The notes under the pieces: generated by a model
What the model was told of the DNA's origin: nothing
Database searches by the model: none
Seen by the model: the letters and a program-made list of their open reading frames with translations, nothing else
Translations under genes and position numbers: made by a program
In this document: positions 10,901 to 21,500 of the stretch, piece by piece
Layout: each line of letters starts with the position of its first letter
Numbering within the stretch: the stretch's first letter is position 1
Source: Norana najaformis
Lineage: Eukaryota > Annelida > Clitellata > Crassiclitellata > Hormogastridae
DNA length: 64,000 nt
NCBI GenBank assembly: GCA_964023275.1
Contig: OZ029922.1
Coordinates: forward strand, 2,789,034-2,853,033
Direction: 5' to 3'

Positions 10901-13900
10901 AGAAGGCCGTTAAGAACATGAACGACTTGGTTTGTTTCGTCGAAGAAGAGATCGAACGACACAAGGAGAACTTCGATCCAGCGTGTATTCGAGATTTCAT
11001 CGACCTGTATATCAAAGAAGTCAGTGCCGCTGGCTTCCTCAAGAAAGAAGACGTCTGCAGTAAGCAGTCTATAAAACAGTGGCGGATTTAGCCCCTCTTG
11101 GTTAAAAGCAGGCAACTCTCAGTCCAAATTCGTACATGGTGGACTGCCAGAATGTGGCACCCTTCTCGAAATGCTCTTGCCCTCCCACTCGAGAAATCCT
11201 GGAGCCGTCATTGTCTAAAATCTATAGCTATTTGTCTAATCTATATTAATCCAATAAATTCTCATCTCATCTCATCTCATCTCATCTCATCTCATCTTGT
11301 CTTTTTGTTCTACCCTTTCCTAACTTACTGCAATCTATTCTGTTGTAAAGTTCTGGTTTGATGTATTCCTAGAGCTTAAGCTAAAGCTATTTTGGTTTTG
11401 TCAAACGTCGCTGATAGGCGCATTGGAGTTAAGTCTGTTTCGCACTCCAGCTGGCGCCCACTCATCCTTCCATCCTTTCAGGATCGGTTGATGCGAACCA
11501 ACACAAGTTGGGAGGTGATGAAAGGGTGTCCTGTCTTGGGAAGATGTTGTCATGGTTGCGCCTCAACCGAATGATCGATTCTTCGGTATCATGACCAGGC
11601 TTCTGATAAGTTTCTATGGGGTCGCGTAGAAAAGTGTGTTGTTGAACTTGTCTGTCGGTTGTAGAGCAGCAGATGGAAGTGGCAATCATAGATCTGTTCG
11701 TCTGCGGGAGTGAGCCGACGAGTGCAGCATTGGCCTGGGCCATTCTCTGCATGGTAGCCTTTCCGGACATACAGGAGAAATGTCACGATGAAATAGACAG
11801 CGTGAGTCTCAAAGGAAGGGGGGGCTACGTTGGTCAACGCGTACGTCAAGGCGCCTCTGAGCGTGAGCGTGAGGATGCCGGTTCGCGACCCGGTCGTGGC
11901 TTATTTCAGAGATTTGAATCTCGGGCTAGCACGGTCAGTGCACGGGGACCTTAAATGACGTGTCCCCCATTCAAATGGGCAGCGGTGGTGAAGGATCTCA
12001 CCCGATTAGTTCATTGCAAAAATGAGCAAGGTCGACGCCTTACCGTGGCTACAGAAAACCGTGTGCATTTACATTTACAAAGATGGCATTTAGGTAGCCA
12101 TAGAGGAGAAATATGGGTGGTACCCACGTGCCAAACATGTGCCACCCACCATAAATATGTGCCACCCATCTACCACCTACTTGTGGAACTTGGATAGCCC
12201 AGTGGCAGGCGATTGTCACTAACGACGACGATGCCGAACATGATTACAAAGATGACGCTGCTGATGGTGGTGGTGGTGGTGCATGGTGATAACAATGATG
12301 ATAGCGACGAATAGATGACGAAGAAGTTGATGATGGTAAACAACGATGACGACGACGGTAAGTGATAATGATACTGATGATGACGACGACGATGACAAGT
12401 GATGATGATAAAGATGGTGAATACAACTTTGCTTCGACCCATGTTGACTAAAGATGGTATCAGTATCATCGTACAGGTAATTATATAATAAAAAAACCGA
12501 TTGCTGTCACGATGGCAATTCGGTGGCATTGGTGACCATTTCTGCGTTGCATATATTCAGGTCGTCTGTGGGGGGCGGTTGCCTGATCTTTGTGACCTAT
12601 GCAACATGCCCTACGTCCAGGCCACCCTCCGCGAGGTTCTACGTCGCTTCACCGTCCGTAAGCAACCGTCTCCTCTTACTACAAAACTGTCTGTCTGTGT
12701 GTCTATGTGTGTGCGTGTCCATCTGTCTGAATCTCACTTTCTCTCTCCCTTTCTCTCTCTTTGCCTCACTCTCGCTTTTTACCTCTCTCTCTCTCTGTCT
12801 CTGTCTGTCTCTGTCTGTCTCTGTACCTCCATCCCTTCATTCGTCCCTCTCTCTCTCTCTCTCTCTCTCTACATATCTCTCCATCTTTCCATCCCTATCT
12901 CCCTCTGTTATTGGCTCTTTCCTTCTCTCTTTCCATCTCCCACCTTCTCTCCCTTCACACCTGCCTCCTTCCATCCCTCCCACTCTGCCTCTGTCTCTAC
13001 CTGTATCTCTGCCTGTATATCTATCTGCCTGTATCTTTACCTTTGATTGGATTAGATTAGATTAGAATGGGTTGGGTTGTTTTTGGTTGGATTGGATTGG
13101 CTTCGACTGGATTTGATTGGATTGGATTGGATTAGGTGTCGAGGTCAGATCAGACCAGACTCTGCCTCTGTCTCTGTCTCTGCCTCTCCTTCTGCCTCTG
13201 CCTCTCCTTCTGCCTCTGCTTCTCTCTCCCTCTCTTCCCTCTCTACTTCTGTTCCGCTCCCTCTCTTTCCCTCTCTCCTTCTTTCCTTCTCTCACATTCT
13301 CTCTCTTTCTCAACCCCTCACAAACCTAATCCTGGTCCGCTGTTGCTCCTAACGTCATTTATGCACTGGCTTCCATGCAGTTCCTCTGGGAATTCCCCAC
13401 TGTACGCAGCAGGACGTCGGATTGTCCGGATTCTGCATTCCGGCCAACACGATCGTCATCTGCAACCTCCAGGCGATCCATCTCAACGACAGCTACTGGA
13501 ACAATCCTTGCGAGTTCGATCCAGAGCGATTCCTGGACGATGACGAAGATGACTGCGACAAATCGCAGCTGATCGAGAAAGACCACTTCATACCATTCGG
13601 AATAGGTAACATCAGTTCATACCATGTTGATGGGTATAATCTTCCTCTTCCCCTTATCTCACTTTCCTGTTTAATTCCAAACACCATCCACCATAACCGT
13701 CTGACTGTCTGCCTGCCTGACTCTTGGATCTTGACCTGGAACCGAATCCTACCTGCCTATTGATTTTGTTTTGACTGAGCGCCAGTGAATAAGCTGGTTC
13801 CCGCGAATTAGCTTTCGTTGACGCTGTAGAAATCTCGAGTTTAATATTACGATTTATCTGTCCATACCAAGTGGAATAGGCAGCATTCCTTATACCTTTC

Positions 13901-15338
13901 AGGGAAGGTAACATCATGCACTTGATACCATGTCGAAGAAGTGGTATCTCTTGATACGACGTGAACAAAGAACACTTTTCGTATATTCCGCGGAATAGGT
14001 AACAGGTCTTCATACCCGCCGGAGATATAGGATGCACTATTCTAACTCTTAAAATAGAATAACACCTCCTCATATGCTGCGGAATAGGTAGCAATACTTC
14101 ATACCGTGTGGAAAGGGTAGCACCGTTTCATACCTTTTGAATAGGCAACAATGCTTTGTATCTTCAGAATAGGTGGCATCTCTTTATATCCTTTAGAATA
14201 GGTATAAATGATTTGGGCCATTCTGAATATTTAGCAATTTTTCATATCATCCGGAATAGGTAACAATAGACAATAGAATAGCTGGCAAACTTTGTAATGT
14301 GATTCCAACAGACTGCAGAAGTTGCTCACGTTGACACACGATAACTTAAAAGCTTTTATGAGCTTTTATGAACTTTTATCAAGCTTTTATTCTTGATGTT
14401 TTAACGTTGATGCATCTAATCTAAGCTACATATATAATGTAACATAAGCTAATCTAAGCTGAACTATTCTAATCTAAGCTAAGCTAGCCAAAGCTAATCT
14501 GACCTAAGTTAAACTGAGCTAAGCTAAACTGACCTAAGCAAAACTGACCTAAGCTAAACTGAACTAAGCTAATCTGAGCTAAGCTAATCTGAGCTAAGCT
14601 AATCTGAGCTAAGCTAGGCTAGCCGAAGCTGATCTGAGCTTATCTAACCTAATTTAAAACTTATACAATAAATGTTGGCATGTACATGTATGCAACTAGA
14701 CATGTATGTATCAGGATACTTAATATAAAGCCTTTTACGGGCATCTCGAAATCGTTGTACACATATGGACTTAAGGAATGATGCAGATATACATGTATGC
14801 TGAGCAGAGTTAAATTAAATATTACGTATGTGTAATCAAGTATATATATTCCGACATCGGAGCATTAACGATCAGCTCAAGTTGGTGTGTTGATGTGATA
14901 TGGCGTCTGCACATCTCCATGGGCAGAAGAGCGCAACGATCGTCGCGGCTAAAAGCACTGAGTTGGGGCAGTCTATCTGTGCTCATCGAAACTGCCCCAA
15001 CCACCTGGCTCTTTTGAACTTCATTTGATATGGCCCCATTGTTCAAACTGGTCTCTCTGACGCAGCTTTTGTGGAGATATTCTGGAGGTTAACAGTTGCA
15101 TTACGGTGCATGCAATTCAGTACAATACAACATTACATTACATGTGTTTGGGTCAGGACCTCGCAGCTGCCTCGGCAAAGAGCTCGCCTGGAACATCCTT
15201 TTCATCGTCTTCACTGGGCTGATGCAACGCTTCGATTTCCAAAGAGGCTGCGACTGCGACTTAACGAAATGCTTCGAGGGAAAGTACAGGTTCACTTTCT
15301 CGCCTCTGCCGTTCAAGATCAAGATCCGATGCCACTAG
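7972..15338 (+). CDS. cytochrome P450, CYP2-clan, 8 exons, complete
   Basis: Probable ER-anchored haem-thiolate monooxygenase; the substrate cannot be read from sequence. Exons: 7972-8365, 8907-9138, 9899-10019, 10897-11059, 11665-11801, 12561-12657, 13381-13605, 15157-15338. All introns are GT-AG, phases agree at every junction, and the exons total 1551 nt (516 aa plus stop), normal for the family. Visible parts: membrane anchor about residues 20-38, PPGP hinge 48-51, helix C WKGVR 141-145, helix I CGSEPT 317-322, helix K EVLR 374-377, PERF 429-432, and haem loop FGIGPRSCLG 454-463 with Cys461 as ligand. Odd: the usual helix I Thr of AGxxT is Pro321. An alternative start is the Met at 8002, which keeps the anchor. 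A LINE tail ends just upstream; introns hold a SINE, LINE tails and microsatellites. Confidence 0.93.
8555..8815 (+). repeat. (TCCA)n then (CATA)n microsatellite, P450 intron 1
   Basis: About 170 bases of TCCA units, with TCTA and TCCG variants, pass into about 100 bases of almost pure CATA. The His/Ile/Tyr-rich open frame across it is an artefact of composition. Confidence 0.95.
9340..9650 (+). repeat. (CAT)n/(CAC)n microsatellite, P450 intron 2
   Basis: Imperfect trinucleotide repeat of CAT, CAC and CGT with higher-order duplication (atcatcatgactat recurs). It directly follows non-repeat intron sequence after exon 2. Confidence 0.9.
9750..9880 (+). repeat. short tandem duplication in P450 intron 2
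   Basis: A unit of about 58 bases (ttagcatttatatagagcca followed by tgcctatctgtatagactta) occurs twice almost exactly, with a third partial copy running up to the exon 3 acceptor at 9898. Confidence 0.7.
10075..10365 (+). repeat. LINE 3' end, P450 intron 3
   Basis: A coding remnant of the LINE ORF2 C-terminus (tttcaccaaaactgaaaaca) precedes the 3' UTR words ttttggatcttgacctggaa and gactgagcgcctgtgaatca. It ends in a degraded cgttgggtcatgtagtaatc tag and a gattacgatt tail. Confidence 0.75.
10655..10800 (-). repeat. (TAATC)n tract and LINE tail, P450 intron 3
   Basis: TAATC-type pentamers at about 10655-10712 are followed by a minus-strand LINE-type end (aacgacttctataacgccgt, then aatcgatggtcgcttcaag). 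The pentamer tract is the likely tail of that inverted copy. Confidence 0.55.
11085..11300 (+). repeat. possible hAT end and (CTCAT)n tract, P450 intron 4
   Basis: cagtggcggatttagcccct at 11081-11100 resembles a hAT terminus. A (CTCAT)n run occupies about 11262-11297. No partner terminus was identified. Confidence 0.35.
11825..12095 (+). repeat. tRNA-derived SINE, group A, P450 intron 5
   Basis: The head ends in a box-B-like gaggatgccggttcgcgacc. The body has gggcagcggtggtgaaggat and caaaaatgagcaaggtcgac. The tag ccgtggctacagaaaaccgt is followed by a tail of catttacatttaca. The best-preserved head is in the copy at 44535. Other copies are at 28380, 29385, 51300 (-), 54830 and 54966. Confidence 0.75.
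12235..12425 (+). repeat. (GAT/GAC)n microsatellite, P450 intron 5
   Basis: Imperfect trinucleotide repeat of GAT, GAC and GGT units. The Ser/His-rich reverse frames are artefacts. Confidence 0.85.
12690..13330 (+). repeat. long CT-rich tract, P450 intron 6
   Basis: Most of the intron is (TCTC)n, (TCTG)n and (CCTT)n variants. It is interrupted at about 13040-13160 by a (GATTG/GATTA)n block. The exon 7 acceptor (ttccatgcag) follows at 13371-13380. The 60-180 residue frames across it are Leu/Ser-rich artefacts. Confidence 0.9.
13587..13626 (+). repeat. founding unit of the exon 7 junction minisatellite
   Basis: A 29-base unit consists of the last 19 bases of exon 7 (ttcataccattcggaatag) plus the first 10 of the intron (gtaacatcag). 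A new unit begins immediately after (ttcataccatg) before a LINE interrupts. The remaining copies lie at 13859-14272. Confidence 0.8.
13635..13858 (+). repeat. LINE 3' end inside the junction minisatellite
   Basis: It has the standard 3'-end words (cttggatcttgacctggaac, tattgattttgttttgactg, ttagctttcgttgacgctgt) and a short tail. Junction-type units lie on both sides, so the LINE probably inserted into an already expanded array. Confidence 0.7.
13859..14272 (+). repeat. 29-bp minisatellite of a copied splice junction, P450 intron 7
   Basis: About 12-14 degenerate units of 26-34 bases follow the pattern ttcatacc-n-cggaataggtaacaatn. Clear units start near 14007, 14067, 14097, 14126, 14155, 14183 and 14240. 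Several retain a donor-like GGAATAG/GTAAC or GGAATAG/GTAGC. The unit equals the exon 7 end plus its authentic 5' splice site. Confidence 0.8.
14400..14660 (+). repeat. minisatellite of AGCTAATCTG-type units, P450 intron 7
   Basis: Units such as aagctaatctgagct and aagctaaactgacct repeat with a 10-15 base period for about 250 bases. No coding role is apparent. Confidence 0.85.
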
Positions 15339-16019
15339 AAAACCAGTCCTTCCTCTCAGATCAGCTCAGGCAATCTTCCCCATCAGGTTTAGACACTTCA
15401 CAGAACTACAGCTGCATTTTAAAGACACCCTTAGCCTATAGTCATATTTACGAGACTGCAGAATCATTCCTATATGCATACAACGTTACATGCATATACG
15501 TAAAATATCAATGCCTATGTTTATAAATTCATGCATGCATATGCACGGTAGGCCTATGTTACCTTTAGTTAACGTTTCTCGTTAATTATTATTATCAGTA
15601 GTATTGTTATTATTATTAGTATTTTATTATTATTATTTATTATTATTGTTATTATTATTAATTATTATTATTTTATGTATTATTTTAGTTATTTTTATTA
15701 TTATTAATTGATTAAGCAAGTTTAAACAAACGCAAATCAATCAGTTTGAATAACTTTGATAAGTAAATATACTCGTTGTGTAAAAGAAAAACGCTTTGGC
15801 ATCTAAATCCGATAACAAGCATAATGTATGTACAACAGTAAAATGGAATTCGCAATTTTTCAATTCATGTTATGTTAAAAATCGCGCAACCTATGGCAAT
15901 AAAACGATTCGAAGAAAAACATTGCATTTCATATCTAACCAACTATGGGTAAATTATGGCTCGTACGTGTTATGCTGTTAAGCCCCATTTGGTTTGCAAT
16001 TCCGCAAAGTAACGACTAG
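15339..16019. other. P450 3' flank with (ATT)n tract
   Basis: This holds the presumed 3' UTR and flank of the P450. An (ATT)n/(ATTT)n tract occupies about 15583-15710. A candidate polyadenylation word (aataaa) occurs at about 15899. No further exon was recognised. Confidence 0.4.
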
Positions 16020-16375
16020 CACTCCTCTGGAATAAACTCCCACCAGAATTACGACAATTGTCTGATCCATCATACGAACTCACCATCGCTTCACCCATTG
16101 CAATCTCTGCGCAGGTCTTCCACCCAAAACTGAAAACACTCCTCTTCCGCAGATCCTATCCGGATTCCTCTTCTTCCCCTTATCTATCCTGCAGGTTCCA
16201 AACATCACCCACCGTAGCCGTCTGACTGTCTGCCTGACTCTTGGATCTTGACCTGAAACCGAACCCTTCCTGCCTATCGATTTTGTTTTGACTGAGCGCA
16301 TGCGAATAAGCGGGTTCTCGCGACTTAGCTTTCGTTGGGCTCTGTAGAAATCTCGAGTTTACGATGACAATTACG
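16020..16375 (+). repeat. LINE ORF2 C-terminus plus 3' end
   Basis: Translation of the left part resembles the end of a CR1/L2-type ORF2 (LWNKLPPELRQLSDPSYEL-like, then a Phe/Lys/Thr-Leu motif). It is followed by the 3' UTR words cttggatcttgacctgaaac and gactgagcgcatgcgaataa and the tag gggctctgtagaaatctcga. The copy is 5'-truncated. Confidence 0.75.
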
Positions 16376-17269
16376 ATTAGCATAATCACTTCAACCAATT
16401 CCTCGAGGGCTTCGACATCAAATACCCACACAGCATAAGTAAGAATTAGGCCTACAGTTGGCCTACGTACAGTCAAACTTTCTATCCCTACAGGCACACA
16501 GCTTAAAAAGAAATTACAGTTGGCCCGCGTGGTAACAAACTCTTTAAATCGGGAACAGATCACCGGATCTAAAGTGCAAATTCGTTTCTCTCGTGTGCAG
16601 CCAAACTTGTATACGCCTACGACGAGATGGCCATGGTAAGGGCGATAGCAGAGGCGAGGTCAAAAAACTTTGAACAACATGTTTAGAGGCCTCATTATAA
16701 CAGTGTCATCACTTAGGGCCTACAGCTAGGAACAGTTCCAACTCATAAAAATGTCACTCGTTGCTGCTACAAAATTCTGCAATCGCTCGATGACTCTTGC
16801 GCGTTTAAAACTCTGACATTTACAGCTAATGTCTGTGTATCCAGAAATAAAAACTCATGCAGAATGCTCTTCCGCAGATCCTATCCGGATTCCTCTTCTT
16901 CCCCTTATCTATCCTGCAGGTTCCAAACTCTACTCCAAGGTAGCTCGTACACTCTAGCAGGAAATATATGGTATCGGCAGATACCAATTAGCCCGCAACA
17001 GATGTACATTCGGTGTAGCCTATAGCCCGGCATAAATGTGGTCTTCTGTGTTGATTAGACAAATGTGTGTAGAATTAGGCGATAGCAAATGTGCTTCGAA
17101 ATCGCAGCGTCTGCAGTTTTCTTTTAACAAGTACTATGCTAGCACGCAAGTACTAGCACTTGCTACTTGTCAGTGCTTGCTACTAGTGTTTGCTGTTAGC
17201 AAGTACCAGTGTTTGCTGCTAAAAGGCATTACTTAAAAAGTAATGGACAAGAAGGGTCCCAATCGATTT
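16376..17269. other. gene-free stretch between P450 and lectin copy 1
   Basis: No exon was recognised. A 65-base LINE fragment (cttccgcagatcctatccgg) lies at about 16865-16927. A GCTACTAGTG/TTTGCTGTTAGC-like short duplication lies at about 17150-17220. Confidence 0.4.
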
Positions 17270-18514
17270 CTATACAAATTCAAGCCGCCATAGTTGATTT
17301 GCAGTACCGTAGAACTTTGAAGAGCTGACCAATGCTCCGTCATACTGCCTGGATTCGCTTATCTCTAGGCATTCTCCGGTCTTGCTCAGGATCCCGTTGT
17401 CCACCAGAGTCCACTCCTGGAAAGCCATCGACTCATAAGGCATAATCCTTAACGGACCTCCATCTGTGATATGCAACGTGTCCAGAAAAAAGGAACAACA
17501 AACTAAGTTACAATAAGTAAAGTATGCTTATAAAAACTGTTAATACGGATGAAACACATCTACGGTTACAATAACTGGAATATGTGTGTAAAAATATATT
17601 AGAGGAGCTAAGAGCATTTCTTTGCGTCCATGTCATTCCGGTCTAAACTTAAAACTCATCTTTTTCAACTTGTTTGCCCACCGTAGCCTAACTTCTCGTT
17701 TCTCTGGCCTATCGGAATTCGACCTGGCTTCTCCAATGGACTATGATTTTTGACTGCGATTTTGAAGCGACCATCGACTGATACCTTGGACATTATGATA
17801 ATGGCGCTATAGAAGTCATTAGATTAGATTCATAGCTTATGTTCTAAATGTCCAACGTTAGCCCAGATAACAGTACAAAGGAGAGTACGCCACTCCCCAA
17901 CAGTAACATCTACAGTTCACTTAAAACATTCTGGGTTAAATTAACCGAAAATTATTTCGCAATTATGTGGCGTAATTTTAAAGGGAAAGTTCATAAACGA
18001 CAATTATTATTAATGGTAGGCCTAAATGAGTTAGAAAAGATAGTTTTTCGTTCAATTTATAGGCCTAATGCATAAACGTTTTCTCAAGTATTTGAGTTTT
18101 CCGAATGGTTCCTTTTCTGTGGAAACGTTGGATATGGCACGATGTAAAGATTACGTTGTTATTGTAACTGACAACTTCTAAAGCGCCACTGCACGAGGCG
18201 CATTAGAGGCTCTCAGTTTTATGTGCCCTATCAACCTACCATAGGTCGCATTTGTTTCTTTAGATCAGTATGATAGCCATGAGTGCAACACTTTCAAATG
18301 CCCCGTAAAAACCGCTGTGAACCTAATAAGTATCTTCATCATGCAAACCTACCTACCTACCTACCTACATGCCTACCTAACCACCTACCTACGTAAGTAC
18401 ATGCCTGCTTACCTACCTACCTACCTACCTACTACCTACCTGCCTATCTACATACATACCTACCTACCTAGACCTGATAAGTGTCTTGACCATGCAAAAC
18501 TACCTACCTGCCTA

Positions 18515-18561
<47 letters not shown>

Positions 18562-21500
18562 ACCTATCTACCTACCTGATTACCTACCTATGTATGCATT
18601 TATGTTTATATGTATGCATGTACACACTTAAAATAGCACCTTTAAAAAGCGCTGCCTTCGCTATCCTTAATGATATTACAGTCACTAAGAATAATTATAT
18701 AGTTACCAGTAGGCGAACAGTTCTCAGATAACTAGAAAGTTACCAGTTACTTAGGTGCTTGTATACATTCACACATACACACATTCACATATGCACATAT
18801 ACATACATACAAGACAATTAACCATGGAAAGCTACCTACATTGAGCCTCGAGAACGAAGTCGTTGAGCGCTGATCGAATGATCCCTTGACTGTCGAAGTA
18901 CCAGAGCTGGTTCTTGCAGGGACTGGATTTCTTCCGGTAGATGACGACGCTCGTGCCAGGCGCCGTCTTCTCCTTAAGGACATCTAACACTTTGCGATTC
19001 AGTTCACACACGATGAAGAAATATCGCCTACAACGATACACGAGTGTTTTGGATTCAAGGAGAATAAACTTCCACGAGATTTACGACAGTTATCTGACCC
19101 ATAATACGAACTCATCAACACTTCACCTCTTGCAATTTCTGTGCAGGTCTTTCACTCGAAACTGAAAACAGTCCTCTTCCACAGATCCTATCCTGATTCT
19201 TCCTCTTCCCCTTATCTCACTTTCCAGTTCAATTCCATACACCATCTACCGTAGCCGTCTGACTGTCTGATTCGGATCTTGACCTACAACCGAACCCTTC
19301 CTGCCTATCGATTTTGTTTAGACCGAGAGTATGTGAATAAGATGGTTCCCGCGACTTAGCTTTCGTTGGGCGCTGCAGAAACCTCGAGCTGACGATTACG
19401 AAGAAGACGCGTAACACGAGATGGAAATGCTTCAGCTAGACCCTGTGCTTGTATATGGGAAACCACCATTGGTGACTCTTTTTCTTCTTTTTCTTCTTAA
19501 TGACTTTAACATTATTTAGATTAGTGTAGGCAGCGCTTTCGTTAAGTACTTAAAGTATCCCATATTCCAGAAATGAGATGTAGGGGAGGCGCTCATTTCC
19601 TTTTCTTTTGGCCCTTGAGCCGGAAGGGGACGAATCCCAAGGTCCTGGACACTGGGTCAGTGCATCGGAGGACTTGCCGTTTACTTCCCAGCTTATGCCA
19701 GTACCAAATTATACTGCTTGGTGACAGAGGCACGTGTGCGCAAACAACGTGTCGAGGGTCATTACGCGGAGTTGAACCCGCAACCGCATTACCATTGACC
19801 AAACGCAGTACCGATAGACCACCGTTCCGCACTTGCGTAGTTACAAAGCGCTATGTTGAGTGTCTAGGTAACTAACTAATTAAAGATGATGATCTCCGAA
19901 GTATATGCACAGTTTGACAATGCGATACTCAAATGACAAGCCACGGATTCAAAACCAGGTCGTCGAAAGCCGAAGCTTGTACCGCTCGGCCACTGTGCCA
20001 CCTCACAATATTTGTCAAGGTAAGTTTAGCTGTGGTACAGCAAGGTGACTTTATGCAAAGGTAAGGTAAATAAACGCTAGACTAGGAAGTTTAGGTAAGT
20101 TTAGGTAAGGTAATTCAACATGAGGTTAGGGCAGGTAAGGTAAGGTAAGCTTATGTCAGTCCAGGTAAGGTAGGGTCAGATAAGATCAGGTCAGTTCGGT
20201 CGGAAAATTAAGATAAGAAAGTAAGGCAAAGTATTATCAGTTAAGGTAGGTTTTGTTCAGGTAAGCCGAGGTAGGGTGAGGTATGGTACCACACGGTAAG
20301 GTAATCGCCAATATTTTATACGCCTATGATGGCATATAGTGTATGTGTGTGAGTACCAACATGGTATTTTATAGTCATTTTGTTTAGTTACCTTCTACAT
20401 GGCTTGGCTTAGTTACCTCAAATATGTTTTGGTAACATTCAAAGCATTCCAATTACCTCAAGTATGGCTCGTCTAATCCGGGTACTTTAACGAAGTCGAA
20501 CCGCTGATTCTGACCATTGTCACATGGCCGAATTTCCACCTTGGCTCTAGGCATCAAAGCCCCCTCTGTTTAAAAACCCACACATACACAAATATTTAAT
20601 CATACTAACAACAACAGAAACTAACAATTGAATGAATTAGCAAAATAATAATAGGCGCAATTAGCAGACACGCAAACATTTTGTTTGTGATTCATTAATT
20701 ACTCAGAGTGCATGCATCGGCCTACCTGTACACTAATATAATGCTCAGGGTACATTCAGAGGTCAAGGCTACTGCATTCATATGATGTATACCGCAAGCG
20801 AATACAAAATAGACACCGAAGTACAGCCTTCTGCACACGTGAGGTTCAAGTTTACTTAACCTACGAAAAATAGGCCTGTTTTTCTGCCACGTTTACCTTA
20901 ATAGCCATGAAAACACTTCAACTATTACGGTCTATAGTCTTGCTCGCCTTCATTATCATTATAGTCATAAATGCGATTCCTGTCGTCATCATCATAAACG
21001 TAGTCGTCGCTATTATCTCAATCATCCTTAAAAGAACAAACGCTGCTTTTTGCGAGATAATAGTGACGTTAAATAAAAGCTCTGAATGAGTGCTGCTACA
21101 ATCCACTACCACCATTGCTGATGGTAGTGGTTGTTGTGACACCGCCTCCATCTACCACCACATCACTTCTCCTGCCACACCCAACACCACCACCTCTACC
21201 GCCGCCACCGTTGTCGTCTTGACGACAGTGTCTTTGAGAAGTTCTTTGACTGGCTCCATATAAATGTTCCGATACATCACCATCCGATACAACGTACTAA
21301 CCGGTGATGTCGATGACTCTATCTGGATGCTGAGACTGACGAATGAACGGTCCATCGCGTCTCCACAGCTGACTGGCTTTTCCCTCACGAAACGGATTGA
21401 TCACAGCAACAACACCCGAGGAATTGTTTACAGCTTTTGTCGTCCAAAACAGACAGATATCAACAGTACTTAAGCAGTTTGATAACTTGATCACACTGGA

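Noticed and set aside
12501-13065. Ser/Leu-rich frames of about 180 codons
   Set aside because: They lie in CT-rich repeats of P450 intron 6; only 12561-12657 within them is a real exon.
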